This document shows positions 12,792-26,900 of a stretch of DNA of 64,000 nucleotides, in pieces. The translations under genes and the position numbers were made by a program. Source of the stretch: Mesaphorura yosii (taxonomy: Eukaryota; Arthropoda; Collembola; Poduromorpha; Tullbergiidae). The notes under the pieces are model-generated. The model did no database searches. It was not told the origin of the DNA and saw only the letters and a list, made by a program, of their open reading frames with translations. The DNA lies in contig WIXG01000285.1 of assembly GCA_009869945.1 (NCBI GenBank), positions 38,592 to 102,591 on the forward strand, read 5' to 3'. Each line of letters begins with the position of its first letter. Within the stretch, counting starts at the first letter, position 1.

Positions 12792-14951
12792 GTATCAGGT
12801 TACTAATGCACTCGCCTCACATTAGCAGTGCACAGCACAGTAATTAATCAATGGAGCATCACATCGTCATTGCGGTGCGCATTGGAGAGTCGAGCACTCG
12901 AGTATTCGCAGCCTTGCCCAATTAAAACATGCAATTACAATTTACTTCGCTACATTACAATGTACAATGATTCATTAATTATGCGCGTATTGATTTAAGC
13001 TGACAAGACTTTGATTGTTGACGACACGACAGCGAACTCGAACGTGCGGGGCAGAGCGGCAGAGTATTGTTGAAAAGTCAATGACAAAATTTGGGCTTGA
13101 TCGCATAGAACACAGCGGGGAGCGCAGCGACTAGCATTTTATTGTTGATTTTGCTTATACTGCCTGCCCTTTTGTGTAGTCAAGCCCGAAATGGCCAGAA
13201 TTAAGAATTTGTGTGCGATTTGAGTTCCGCATCTTCCTCTTAACTTCTTGAGTATCTTGAGTATGAGTACGAGAACGAGCTTGTGATTATGATTCTCAAT
13301 TTAATTGCCTGTTACCATTTTGCATTTTGCAGATCCTACCGACCCAATTCATTCAAGATTTTCAAGGAATTAGTCGACTAGTGGACACTTGTAACTGTTA
13401 ACTGAGAACCAGTGAATGGGAATCATTACTCAGGGATTACGAAATTGTGAATCTGTGTGAATGTGAGTACGAATTCCTGCCCTGCCTACATTCGAAGATT
13501 TCATCACTTCACAGCTGTCCTCGTCGTGATTCTGAAAGGATTTGAAACAAAGAGACATAGTCACATTTATTTTCGGAGCTCTTCAGAGGAGAAGACGGAC
13601 TTCATTTGCAAAGCAATAAAGCAAAGCAAGTGACAAGAATTCATGGAATTTGGCCTTCTGCGTTCACGCTGTAATAAAATTCCCAGGCCAAGCCACAGTG
13701 ACAAACGACAAAGTGCATTACGTAAGAAAACAAGCCACGATCCACGAGCCGAAGTAGAAAATTAATTAACCACGTCCAGCAGCAAGCAAAAATTCTGACG
13801 ATAGCACTGCAATCTGCGAGGGATCTTAAGATCGTCATCTGCTGCAGATTACAGAATCGATGCGATAGCAAAAGGGTTTGGTCAGCTGTGATCCGCGCTG
13901 CTCTGCACTGCTCTGCGACGACAAAAACTTGTTCTTGACTCTTATCATAACTTCAAGGGGAATTACTCGATAAATTGAAATCATATCACCAGGTAGTAAA
14001 AACTAAACGACTGACTTCGATTTCTACTCCATTCATTCGTGAAGATGGATAATTGGATTGCCAATAACAAAGTGTGAAGTTGTTCAGTGATAGTGATTTC
14101 ATCTTCACAGATGAGTGACAACGACGGCGACATCGACTTGGCTCTTGGCATAAATACATTAATAACTGATAATTTACATTTAGTGTATCGGCGCCAGCCA
14201 CAAAACCTCAAAAATTCCTCGAAACGCAATCTGACTGACTGACGGTAAACGGTCCCATTTTGCATTTTGCCATTTTGCAGCAATTTAACATTTGGCAACT
14301 GAAAGAAGAAAGACTCAATTGTTGTGGTTGTGGTTTTTTGTTTTATTGCCAGCGAATTTGAATTTCAGTGAACAAGGCACAGGCGCAAGTGAAAGTGAAC
14401 GTTACATGTAATAATAATGAAATAATATTCACAACAATGCCAAAGCGTTGTTGCTATTTTTGGAGTCTGCTGCCAAGAATAATGACGCATTGTACAAGTT
14501 TCATCGCGTAATCGCCATCTGAGTCAGCCAAGCGTCAAGCATCGGATACAAGCCAAGTCAAAACTATCGGTCAGGCTTATCCTTGGCTATTGCCTCGCCT
14601 TATCAGCACAGCATCTCCTTTATCGTGTCACCGTCGTCGTCACCGCCGCCGTCAAGTCATCCGACCGTGTGCGTGGCGCATTCAGCTGTCATTCATTCAT
14701 TCCTGGCTTGGCTTGGCTTTGGCCGCTTTTGAGCGAAGACGGTCGCGGTCTTCGTCGTGCAACTGTGATAATGGATGAGCTGCTTCGCAATACAATGTGA
14801 CAAGAATTACGAGTAGATTCTTCATGGTGTTGACAATAAATTAACAAATTTTTCAAGTCCCAATGATTAATTGCAAGTGAAAAGAAGAACACGACAACGA
14901 CAACAACAAGTAAGAACAGAAGAACGAAGGCGAACGCTAACGGAAAGGAAA

Positions 14952-17900
14952 ATGAGTAAATCAAGTTCCGTACTGGGATTTCCTGTGAGCAACGGGAACG
15001 GGAATGGAAGTCAGATCAACGTTGCGGCTGCGGCCGTGGCAGGCAAGCCGCCAAAGTCTGGTCGTGCGACGGCGATTGCGATGACGAACGGGAACGCCAA
15101 CACGACACAGTCCGCCAAGTCTGAGACGGGCAGTTTCACATCCAAATTCTGCTTCCTCTCGTGGAACGAAGACGAGACGCACTCCATCCGCGAGTTTATC
15201 AAGCGCTACTCGCTTCCACGGGTCGTACGGGTCACAAACGTGGAGGAGACGTCGATAATCAAAGCCCTCACGCTCCCGCCCGACGTGGACATCTCGCAGC
15301 CGATTCTCCTCTACAAAAAGTACCGCCCGATCAAGATCCAAGGCAAATGCCTGAAACTCCACAAAAATGGAAAGTTGAAGAACGTCGGGTCAAGTTTCAT
15401 CCTCCCTGATTCATTCCCAGGTAAGAATGAGCAGAACGCAAAATACAATCACGTTTGCAATAAATTCGCGCCCCGTCTGCCTTCGCGCACGATTCCGATT
15501 CGAAAACGACAAACGGGAATTTTAATTCGAGTCTATTATAAAATCGCCAATCGCCCGTTTTGATTCTGTTCCTGTTAAACAACTTTTGTTGTGTTCGCTT
15601 TGTGAATTGTGATTCGTCATTATCATCAAAGATGTAAGTTGTACGTACATTTTTATTGAATTGCATTGCATCTGGTGAGCCGATGAGCCGAAGAGCCTAC
15701 AAGCCGAGTCAGATAATAATTGGATTCCTTTTACTCGTCATGCCGTTTGGGTGCAAGTGCGAGCAACTTTTTTATGTTCGAGGTTCCGTTAGTTTGTCAG
15801 AGCGTCCGACGGACAGGCAGGCCAGGCCAAGCCAAAAGTTAAAGTAAACATTTTGTATTCTCTTTGAATTATAATTAATATATGGCCATGAATCCCAGAT
15901 GCAGTGCAATGCTATGAGTCGTGTCGTGGATCGTGAATGGGAAGATCGATCGGAGATGTAAATGTAAGGCTACTACTGCTTGGCTTTTGGCTACCTGCTC
16001 GAAGCTCGATGCAGGCAGGCAGGGATTGAATTCGCAATTAAGACCTCCAAAGGCCAAATCAATTATTTAGATTACTGCTTGCCGTCAAACCAATTGCTAA
16101 CTGCACCGCTCGAAGCAGAAGCTCGATTTCGATTCAGAAGACCCCGTAATTATCCTCAGATGTCTTGCTGGGCTCTGGCGCTGGCAGCCAGGCAGGCAGA
16201 TTTGCCACTTGCACTCTTCTTAATTGCTTTATAACTGTGAATCGTGCAGATCAACAACTGATCAACTCATCTTCCCTTCCCATCTTCATTTTCTTGCTAA
16301 TGCTAAACGCTAATGCTTAACCAGCCCTCTCCTCTCGTCTCGTCGACCGTCGAGGTTTTGAAGGATTGAAGATGGCAAGGCAAGGCAAGAAGGGGCTTGG
16401 CTGGGTAATAAATTAAAATCGCGAATCGAAATCGAATACGAATGCCATTAAAATCGCAGAAGAGCCTGAGATAGACTGAGGCGGACACTTGCCACTTGCC
16501 AATTATGCCTGGGTTGGCTTGGCTTTGGCTTGAATGAATCATCTCGTCAACCGCGAAAGGGGAATAGGCGAAAGATTCATTGCTGTGATTAAGATAAAGT
16601 ATTTAGCAATATGAAATGCGAGACTTATTACGTAAGACGAGTCGGTCGAGAGACCAATTAAATCACTTAAGTCGAAGTGGAGATGAGTCGAGACGAGATC
16701 GAGTCAAGACAAAGACATCATCAGTCAGTTCTAAATTCATTCCAAACCTGCCAAGCCATTATGACGAATTCGTGTGGAGCATCCCAAAAGCAATACAACG
16801 CAATGCGTTGCAATGCAAAACTGAAAGTGAATGAATGAAGATCGCATCAGCGAATCGTGTCACGATCGATGAGCGAAGCAAACACTTTTATGACTCCCTC
16901 GATAAAGATAAGAGCCGCAGCTCACTTTCATTCATTGGCTGAATTCTGATTGTTCTTGCTGTGCTGTGCCGATTTGCCAGGTAAGTTGTCTTAAATGAGA
17001 TCTTAAGTTCAAAATCTCGCGTCTTGGAACTTAACTTTTGCCTCTTTTCTACGTGCAAGTAAGCTTAAGCTTTAAATGCTTGTAGACAGCCAAGCTCATT
17101 AGAAATTCAATTCCATGCACTGCACTGTTTATTGCTTTTCGATAAAAATTAATTGCAAACCATTTATTTAGGTGATGCATGAGTGAATTAATTTATCACA
17201 TTTCAATTCCTATGTAATTAAAAACAAGTTATAATTAGCGCCCTGTTGATAAACTTGTCATGAAGTTTGCCTTGGCTTGCCCACTTCACTGCTGCTGATT
17301 TCAGGAAGATTAACATCTTATCGAGAATCTTTAACAAGCAGGTCAGTTTAGTTAATTATGGCATGCAGTTTATTGCTATGCTGAATGCTAAGTTGTGGGA
17401 GCCATCATGAAGATAAGCGTAAACGGGCAGAACTTGTCTTGCCTAGCTCCTCGTCGATACAACTTTCCTGTTTTTTGACAACTTTTGCGGCTTCAGTACA
17501 ATCGAAAAACTGCAACAAATTTTTCAGTGAAGTGATTTGCTCTTTGTTGCATTATCTTTCGACCAATTACGCCAACAACCTGACAAGATGGGCCAGATTA
17601 GAGCAAGAAATGAACAGATTCGATGTGGTTTAGGTCAACAAGGGCAATAACAATCACATTGTGATTACAGCGATTACAGGAGAATGTCATTTATGTTATC
17701 GTCTCAGAGTGATGTGATCTCAATTAGATCAACAACCAAATCAAGTCACAACCACGATGGTGGCGATTAGCGATGAGTGAGATCATTTATGACAACAATG
17801 GATTCTGGTTGTTGCAGTTGCAAAAGAAGAGCAGAACGAGTTTGAGGTATTGAAATCGAAAACTCGCCATGCTCAGAGAGCAGGTGATTGTGATTATGTG

Positions 17901-20900
17901 GAAATGATGTAATCTGCTATCTATGCATAAGCATATGCAAAATTGCAATTGCAAATTGGATCGAGTGACTTTGGCTGTCCGTTTGGCGTGAAGCCCTTAA
18001 GGAACAATTTCTGCATGCCAAAATGGTGAGTGACGATGATTTATAGCGCCAGAGATCCAAATCCAAATTATTCGTTCGCTGACCGGGCTTTCATCATTCT
18101 GTATTCTACTCGTGAGGCTCACATTAAGGTTAAGATGCTCATGCTCATGCCCAAATCCGTATGCGTACGCGTATAATTTGCAATTCACTGCTCACAATGT
18201 CAAATCGCCAATTAACAAGTCACCACCCGAGCCAGGATAATTCATCAGCGTCACACCTCCAAAATTTTGCGAATTCGAATTGCGAATTGCTTTAGTTTTG
18301 CCTGAAAACTTTTGAAATCTCGACATTTACTTTTGCCACAATATAGCTTATAAATTTTTGATCCAAATTTCATAAGCACGCGGCAGCGCATAGCGCTTGT
18401 AATTGATTTCTGCTTTGTAATTGCGAAATTGTGAAATCAGTGTGAAATGTGTGAATTGTTAATTTTTCTCATAAACGACCGTTTAAGTACAGCCGTGCCG
18501 CGTCGCGTCTGTGAATTCCTCCGAGCTAATTTCACATCTTGCTTAATTGTTTTCAATTTCATGCGACTCTCACGGCAAATTATGAACACGTAGCAGCACC
18601 GTGGTGGCGACAGGCAGCGCGAAGAGGAAATGTAGAAATTTGCCATTTGCCATTTACTACAACGACGCAGCATAGTACAGGATTAAATTGAATATTGACG
18701 TATGTGATCAGATTGCATGGAGATTGTCAATGCCTTGTCACAAGCGAGAAGCGAATTCCTTCACTGCGATTTTTGGCATTTAAGGCGCCCTGGAGTGAAC
18801 AATACATTTTTGTTTAACTTGCGTCTTATCTTTATCTCCACTTGAGACGAGAGCAAGAGCACGCAATTGCAATCGTAGTTTCTTTCAGAGTATAGTGAAA
18901 TCCATTTACATGTTGATGTAAATTATCATTCCATGCTTCATAAATAGCGCAGTGGTCGCAGTTGTAAATAAGACAAAAAACTCAAACGCACAAGCTGCAA
19001 AAAGCATTCAATTCACAGCTGCATGCTATTTGCTATTTGCATAAAATCCCACCCACATGGAGACCCGACCAAGAAATCTTTTGCGTGGACGCACACGCAT
19101 GAATTCTATTTTTAGACACGCATCTCGAAAGTGATCTCTGCCCAGCGCCCAAACACAAACCCAAACGCATTCGCGTGCAATTGAAAATTGTCGCTTTAAG
19201 TCAGTCGAGTCGAATAGAGATTTGAGTCTGATTTCTGAAATCTCGAATTTAATTCAAACTTAAATCTGAATGACTTTCATTTTTTGCGGTGCACGTCGTC
19301 GCCTCATCGCGCCTAATGAGGAAGAAATCGCAATTCGCATCTCGCGATTTGCGTCTCGAGCGGCAGTAATTGCAATTTATGTGTCATTACCCTTGATGCC
19401 TGCCTGCATTTTGTTATTTTGTATTTTGTACGTATTTTAAGTCTGAAATCAGCATTTTGCCAACCAATTTAGCATTCACACCATTTACACGCTCAGCTTT
19501 CACGACAAAAATTCTGCACTCATATGCACTCGTTCTGTGCACACTTTTTTTTTATAGTTATCGTGTAATTTTTTCCATTTTCACAGCATTAAGAATTATG
19601 CCAATTCACAATGCGAGGGCGAAGGCTCGAATGCAGCACGCTGAATGAAAGCGAGAGCATGAAATATGAATCTAATTTATAATTCTAGTTCTTATGTGTT
19701 CCATTCAGCCGTCAAACTCGAGCAGAGCGAAGCAAAGCAAAGCATCTTATCAGATGAGTAGCGGTTCGGATGCAAAATGCTGGCAACGCCAAGCAAAAGG
19801 AAGGAATGAGTCCACTGTCCTCAGGACTCCAAGTCCATTGTTGCTGTCAATCAGCGAATAGCGAAACATCGCCATCGCATCTTAAGAGCATTGTCCGCTT
19901 ATTTACTGTATGCGTTTACTGTATTGATGGCTGGCCAATTGTAAATTACGTATTGTGCATTTATGCTTTATGCATTGTGGGACTCACAAAACTGACAATG
20001 GAGATCTGAATCTGGTCCTGATGATGGTGGTCTGGTCTGATCGTCTTCCGTGGCAATGCCAATATTATTATGAATACGCCACGTCCACGCTCAACGCTCA
20101 GATTTCGATTTCGATGACCACGACCGTCGATGGACGAACGAAGACGAAATCTTTCTCGTATCGTAGAGATTTTTTTTGTAGATTTTGGCACCCAAAATCC
20201 GTCTTCCTTCATTTTTTGTAGTTTTTTTGCATAATTTCGCCGAGTTTCGTGCATGCGACTACGTGCCAACTTGTTTTGAATGATTTGAATCACGATTTTG
20301 TTTTTGCTGTTGTGTTTGCATGTGGCAATGAAAATGAATAGGACTCAGATAGCAGCGACTCAACATCAAGATCACGGCTTCAAGAATGAGAAAAACGCAG
20401 AAAATATTTTGTTGTCTTCCGGTCCCTCAAATCGCTAGTCGCGAAAATGAGCTCATGCACTCGTTTTCCATTTCATGGATCTTTAATCATTCTAATACGC
20501 GCACATACTCAAGATGAAAAGATGATGGTCGTCATTACTCCTGCTGCTCTGCTGTGCCGCTTTTAGCATGCACGTTTTCTCATTGCGTTTGCGTTTAGCA
20601 CGTCGACTCACAATTCGCAATTCGATGCAGTCATCCATCATTTTATTATATAATCATTGTCTGGGATGGCCTGACCGTTTGACTGTTTGACAGGACATGC
20701 ATGTTGATGATCTCGTAATACACGAAATACATGTAATACATGACAATGGCCGGGCCTGGCCGGCCCAGCATCCGTCCGTCCGTCCAACTTCATCTTGCCT
20801 AACAATGGTTAATGGTTCAATTTGATCTTTTTCTCTCATCTTGACTTGTGTTTTGTGTTTCGTATTTTGAAGTGTGTATTGACTTCCTGTTAACCATTCA

Positions 20901-23900
20901 GCATTCAACATAACAAAACATGTATAAACGCTGCACGCTGCTTCAGTTTGACTTGACTGTTGTTGTACGTTTACAGTTATTATTGCGTTTTTCGCATTAT
21001 TTTCTCGTAAATCTTCGTCTCTTCTCTTATTTCTTGACGGCGAATGGCGAATGCGAATTTTATTTTACGACCAAACTGAGCTCATTCGCATTTTTATGCT
21101 CAGAGCTCGTAAAAGCAGGACGTAAATGGGAACTTGGTCGGTCTGCGTTTGGGAAATAATTACGAATTTATGACTTCATTCATTACGATTGCAGAATCTT
21201 TGAAGAGACTAAATGCCAAAAAGCAATAATCACAGTAATAATCGTAAATAATGTTGCGAGCTTCAACTATGAATCGTTTGCGCTTTGATGCAGCAAACCA
21301 GTTTCAATTTCAAGTCAGTTTTCTACTTGCTTTTGCTTTGCGTTTGTGAGTCTGCCTCCAATTTTCAGTGCTGCGCTGCTGGATTGAATTTGGATCGTGA
21401 AATTGATTTCTTGGCCCACCCTTGTCTTGTGAACTTGCAACTCGTTACTTCTGTGCCGGAGGACCAACGCCCAATTTAAATGCACCATGTACTTATCCGT
21501 AAAGATGCGCGAAGCACGAATCGTGATTTGCGTTCGCAATTCGCATTCACATTCACGATTTAAAAGTAAACAAAAGAAAAACAAAGAAGCCTGGGACCTT
21601 AATTTTTTTAATGGAAAATGAATTTATTGCCGGAATTGACAGATTTACGGCTTTGCTTTTGCTGTGCTGGACTTGACTTCATTTTACTGCACTACAAAAA
21701 ATGCGAATACGCTAGAAAAAGTGATAGTTTAAAATCTGAACCGCCGAGCATAAAGAATTAAGACAGGCTTACTTCTTAGTCATGCTTGCTTAACCAACGC
21801 GTACGTGAACGTGAAGTTTTTAACCTAGAAATAATTAACAATAGAAATGCACACGCATATGATCCCAGGCTCAAGGCGGTGGCGGTACACTAATGGAATA
21901 TCCTCTTGCATTTGCATTGTTGGTGCGGCGCATTGTGGCTGCTGGTCGGTCGCACATGGCTGAGATAGAAAATAATACTCGGCTCACATGAAAATTGCTA
22001 GGCAATATGCGATAGCGATATGCGATCTTAATCCTGGGCTTGCACTCTTTAATGATTATCAGAGCGGCGAGAGTCATGCCAGCCATGCCGTATCACAATT
22101 GTAAGTAACAATGAAAGGATGTGGATCTTTGTCTCTTTGTGCGTTGTCTTGTCTTGTTTTGAATCTGAGCCGAGAGCATGACGAGAACGAAAACGACGAG
22201 ACGATCATCGACAAAGATTTTGACATTGTTGCGTTACAATTCACCTTTTCATATTTGAAGTTCCCATTTGGTCGGCTTGCACTTATTTATGGCCAAAATA
22301 CATTACGGCTTAATTTAATGCCCAAATTGCATTCCAAAAATGCTCGCCAGCGCCTATGCCTTGCCAGTTTTCGTGCAAAACAATTTGCAACTCGTAAATC
22401 GTAAAGTAAATACGTAGACGTTAAACGCTTAATTGAGTTGGCAAATTCGCAAGTCGCAAATCGCATTTTTGCCATTTCGCCAATGTCATAGTCATAAAAT
22501 GAATTTGATGTGCACAAAGAAGCCATGTACGGAGTTCTCCGCCGTTGCGATTACGCGTTGTTTGAGAATGTGCATATGAGAATTTATCATCTTTTCTTGG
22601 GTAAGCTTAATACATTCATCCTTTGACTTGCATTTCATTGCACTGCGTTGGAATTTAATTTTATGGAATTTATGAAAGGCGACGCGACATTGTTGGTTAT
22701 GACGAATTAATTTCTTTTGGATGGGTTGAAAGTAGGATGACAGCCACGGTTTAGCTTAAGCTTTTGTTTTTGTTCACCGTGCCGGCCGTAATTGTAATCT
22801 TATTGGTGTCAGGTAACGATGACATAAATCCGCGATGAGATGACGGTAACTGCGACTGCGACGGGCATTGGCATTGAGCAGCTGCTTTGAAGAAGGGTTC
22901 TTGAGTTTATTCAATGCATGCGGGCTTGAGACTTGTGAATTGCAGTTTTAATAGCATATGGGCTCTTATATCTTGTATCTTAGCTTTAGCAGGAACTTTT
23001 GCATTTTGTACCCACTTTGATATCACATTTCACGAATATGCGTGTCTTCGTCTTCTGTCTTTGTATTTAATTGATTTTGAGATTCTACTGCTAATTTGCA
23101 TACCAAATTCGTCAAATTCTGAAGTTCATTCATTGATTACAATGCCGGGCTGCTAGGCCGAAGCGACCGACACTGTACTGACAGTCAGTCGTGTCAGCAG
23201 ATGCGGAGGACAATGAAATTTAAGCCTCAGCATTCAGCAGCGAGCAGCGGGTGGTTAGGATGAGCTCATTTGCTTAAATAAGTTAATAGCAAATAGTTAA
23301 GTAGGCAACTGATTAATGCGCTTGTCACATGTGCACACGGATCCTCGTACAAGGATTGAAGAAAGATGATATCAGCAGCAGATTTAATTGATGCTAATTG
23401 AAATTGAGCTTCCAATCCCAATTGCTAATGCTTTAATGCTCTGATCATACAAGAAGCTCGTGCCAATTTATTAGACGAAGAATTACTGAAAGGCAGACAT
23501 GTAAAGGCAAAGGCAAAGAAAGTGGATTAATTGCTGAGGCTGGCTGAAATGCTGACACGCCAATTGACAATGACATTTTTGTAATCTCTTGGCTCTTGAC
23601 AATGACGACGACGACAAAAGTAAGAGAATTTCTCTTGATCGCGTGCTTGAGTCGCATGTGTCATTGAAATGAGAGCTTACATGCTTGCGTGGTCGACGAG
23701 GAATTAGCCAACAATTAGAGCCAGTGTCTGTCAGCCCTCCAACAATGGCGATGACCTGAAAGTGACAAAAAGAGATTACAAATCGGCGCATTGCGTGTTA
23801 ATTGCCTGTTGGGCGCAAGTCAAAGCCCAAGTCCAACTTTCTTAAGCAACTTAAGCTGGTTGATGTTGTTGGTGTGACTGATCCCATTCGCTCTTGGTTT

Positions 23901-26900
23901 CACTGATAAATGAAAAATGAATGATGAATGCTTTCTTGTGCGATTTCAGGTTGGTTTTCTTTGCTGACCCCTGACGGAAAAGAATGCGCCATGACACTGA
24001 CGTCGATGGGTCAGATCGCAGCCGCCCGAGTGCCAGCATTCCTCACCAAATTCGAGGTGCCAGTCTACAAACTCACAGAGTCTCATCACGGTAAGTCAAT
24101 TTCCATTCCAATTTTGAATTCTACGCCTGGTCTGGCCTGGGATCAAGTCCAGTTTGCAAATAGTTAGTACATGATCTTCGTTGAAACCTGTTCTTGTTCA
24201 TGGGCTCTTCTTCGTTGTTTCTTCTTTCTTGCGTACACTTACATGAGGAAATTAATAAGGAATGGCAAGGTCAAATTGCTTCACTGCACGGTGAGGATGA
24301 CAGACAGCTGACTGATGAAAAGATGTACGGTGTAGTGAAGTGATGTGAACAATGCGAAGATGCGGACAAAGACGAGTTGGTTGACTCAACTCGACGAGCT
24401 GATGGAATGTCGACAGTTGAATTGGCATGATGGCATGTTTAGTGACAATTATAATTACAGTTCCTGTACGCTGTCGACATTAATGATCTTGTAACCTTGT
24501 CACGGCGCTACTGCTGACCAGCAAATTTTAAATTCCTGTCACAAATTAGCGTAATGAACCGAAAAAGAGCAAGAACAAAGCGAAACAATGCTAAAACTGA
24601 TTGATTCAGATTCAGTGGATGGCACATGCACGTGAGAGATAACGACGGTTAAAGATTCATTCATTCAGAATTTTCAGAGTTCATCAAAAGGAACCAAAAG
24701 CTATGACAAACTAAAGAATGTTTTGGCTTTTGATCTCACCTTCTCAAAAATTGGCAACGTCGCTGACGAACCAACGAAGACACATTAAGATTAAATATCG
24801 GCCGTTACCCTTTCTTGACAAAATCAAAAGGTTCGTCTACTGCGCATAAAATTACAATGATGGTTGTCTTGATTTTTGCAGAAACTGGTGTTCAATCCGT
24901 GTACGTCCGCTCCAGCGTGCGTCCCGGCTCCGTGCTTCGTCTGCTGGGGATTTGGGCCGATCTTGGCCCGGGAGGAGCTGCCAACGGCCATAACCACAGT
25001 CACAGCCTGAACCCTTATCACGGACACGGCCAGTTCTCCTCGTCATACTTCAACGGCGGAGGCGGAGGGCATGGCTCAGGTCCAGCTTCGCACGCTCTTC
25101 GTGCACGCAGTCTCAGCGGATTTGGTGGTCGCCTTGTCGCACGTTCCCTCTCGACGCACCCCCCGCACGCACACCCCAACGGCCAGCCGCAATTTCAGTA
25201 CATTCAGTGCCTGAACCAAGAAAATGAGGTAAGTCGCGTTTTAGGGTGGCCTTTAGTATTAAATTAAGCATGCTGGGCTTAGAAAGTAAAGTAATTGGGT
25301 TAGTTGGCTAATTAGCTCAGTCTTCACGTTTTGGATAACAAGATTTTGCAACATTCAAAGTAATTGACAACCTTTGACTTGCAATACACGACTTAATGAA
25401 GAACTTGCAAGCTCTTCACGAATTGTTATCGCTTAATTCGATGCGCGATGCGATGGTTTTGTTTGTATTTGTTTAAGGAAGTGAAATTGAGGAAAATGCT
25501 GCAATGCAATTACAATGAGCAAATGTGCAGTGATTCGCCAGATTCGCCTTCGCTGATTGAGATAAATCAAAGATAAAAGACTGCAATAAAATGAATAAAC
25601 CCACAAGCAAGTCAAATCAAGATGACAATTGTTGCAAGACTCAAGATTGTCAAGATTCCTTGTATGGCCACAAAATCTCGTCTTTGGTCAAATCTCTGCC
25701 AGAGAGTTGACAATTGAATGCTTGACAAAGTCCTTGACACTCTAAATAAATAGAAATCTTCATTAACTGGCTTCCTGATTTACGTTTCGCGTTTTGCATT
25801 TTGCGTGGGCAGCAGACTCGACTCGGCTCGAATTAAGAGTCATGAGCCATTGTCATAATTCGACGCATTAAATCATAACTTCTTTGCAATTCTTGAATAG
25901 AATCTCAGGATTTTTGAGACATCGCAAAGATGCGCCCTGAAGATTTTGCATGCCTTTTGCATTGCAATATTTAAATGCGCAACTTCCTCGTGCTCTAAAT
26001 TCTTGAAATTTTACCACCAAAACATCGCCACAGCACAGCGAGTTGCGAATTATTTTAATGACAGGGTTCACTTCGTCGTGGGAATTGTATTATTAGATCA
26101 AATCTCCCGTCATGAGAACATCCTGCGTGCGAGCGTTGCGAGTACTCGAGTACGTGACATCTTCGCAGTGTTGTATAGTGCAAAAATTAGAGCAACAATG
26201 AGACTGGTACTGACATCCTGTTACGATAATCACCATCGCAGAGGTCAACAATTAGAATAAGAATGCAGTGCGAACGCCAATGCGGCTGATTGCATTTTTC
26301 ATGTCGCATTGTTATGCAATGCTAAAACGGCAAACAGCATCTTTTCCGGGAAATTGCCAATTCTTTATATTCTCTGCTTTGCCTGCTCTGCAACCGCACC
26401 GCGTCGCACCGCACAGCTTCTGGCTATTCCGTGGATTATGCAATTGTTACGCGATGCAGCAGGCAAGACGCAAGAATGTCATTGTTGCATGCGGTGTATT
26501 GTTAAGTACGATGACAGACAGAATGAATTCTCCACAGACAATGAAATGCAGTGCAGGAAGACGAGTACAGTTAAATCAGACCAATAACAAGAAAAATTAC
26601 AATTTTTGTATTGTTACGTTCAAATTGTTCACAGTGTAGAAGGCAAACGCAGAAGGGCCACAGGCAAGAAACTCGCGGTTGCTTAGTTTAAATGGCTGAA
26701 GATGAGTGAAGCTTTGCACGGTTTAAGTGAAGTCAAGCAATTTGCCAACTGCCAACGTCAATGTGCCTGCCATCCATCACGCCATCAGCGATCAGCGTCA
26801 TTTTAATTGTGTTAAAAGCACCGCTGTTTTGGTCGCTGCTCGATTCCAACTCGATTTACGATTTTTACAGTACAATTGTGAGTTTGATCGAATTACGACA

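Larger units (their letters stand above)
6086..14951. other. Gene desert upstream of the CABIT gene
   Basis: Nearly 9 kb with no ORF that shows a recognisable domain, spliced continuity or coding-like composition. It probably includes the promoter, enhancers and unrecognised 5' UTR exons of the CABIT gene that follows. It is AT-rich with many short tandem word iterations, for example a 7-bp unit repeated about three times at 6631-6650 and a 5-bp unit at 8727-8741. It also holds two octamer motifs ATTTGCAT at 11140-11147 and 11159-11166. No tRNA or other structured RNA gene was recognised by eye. Confidence 0.6.
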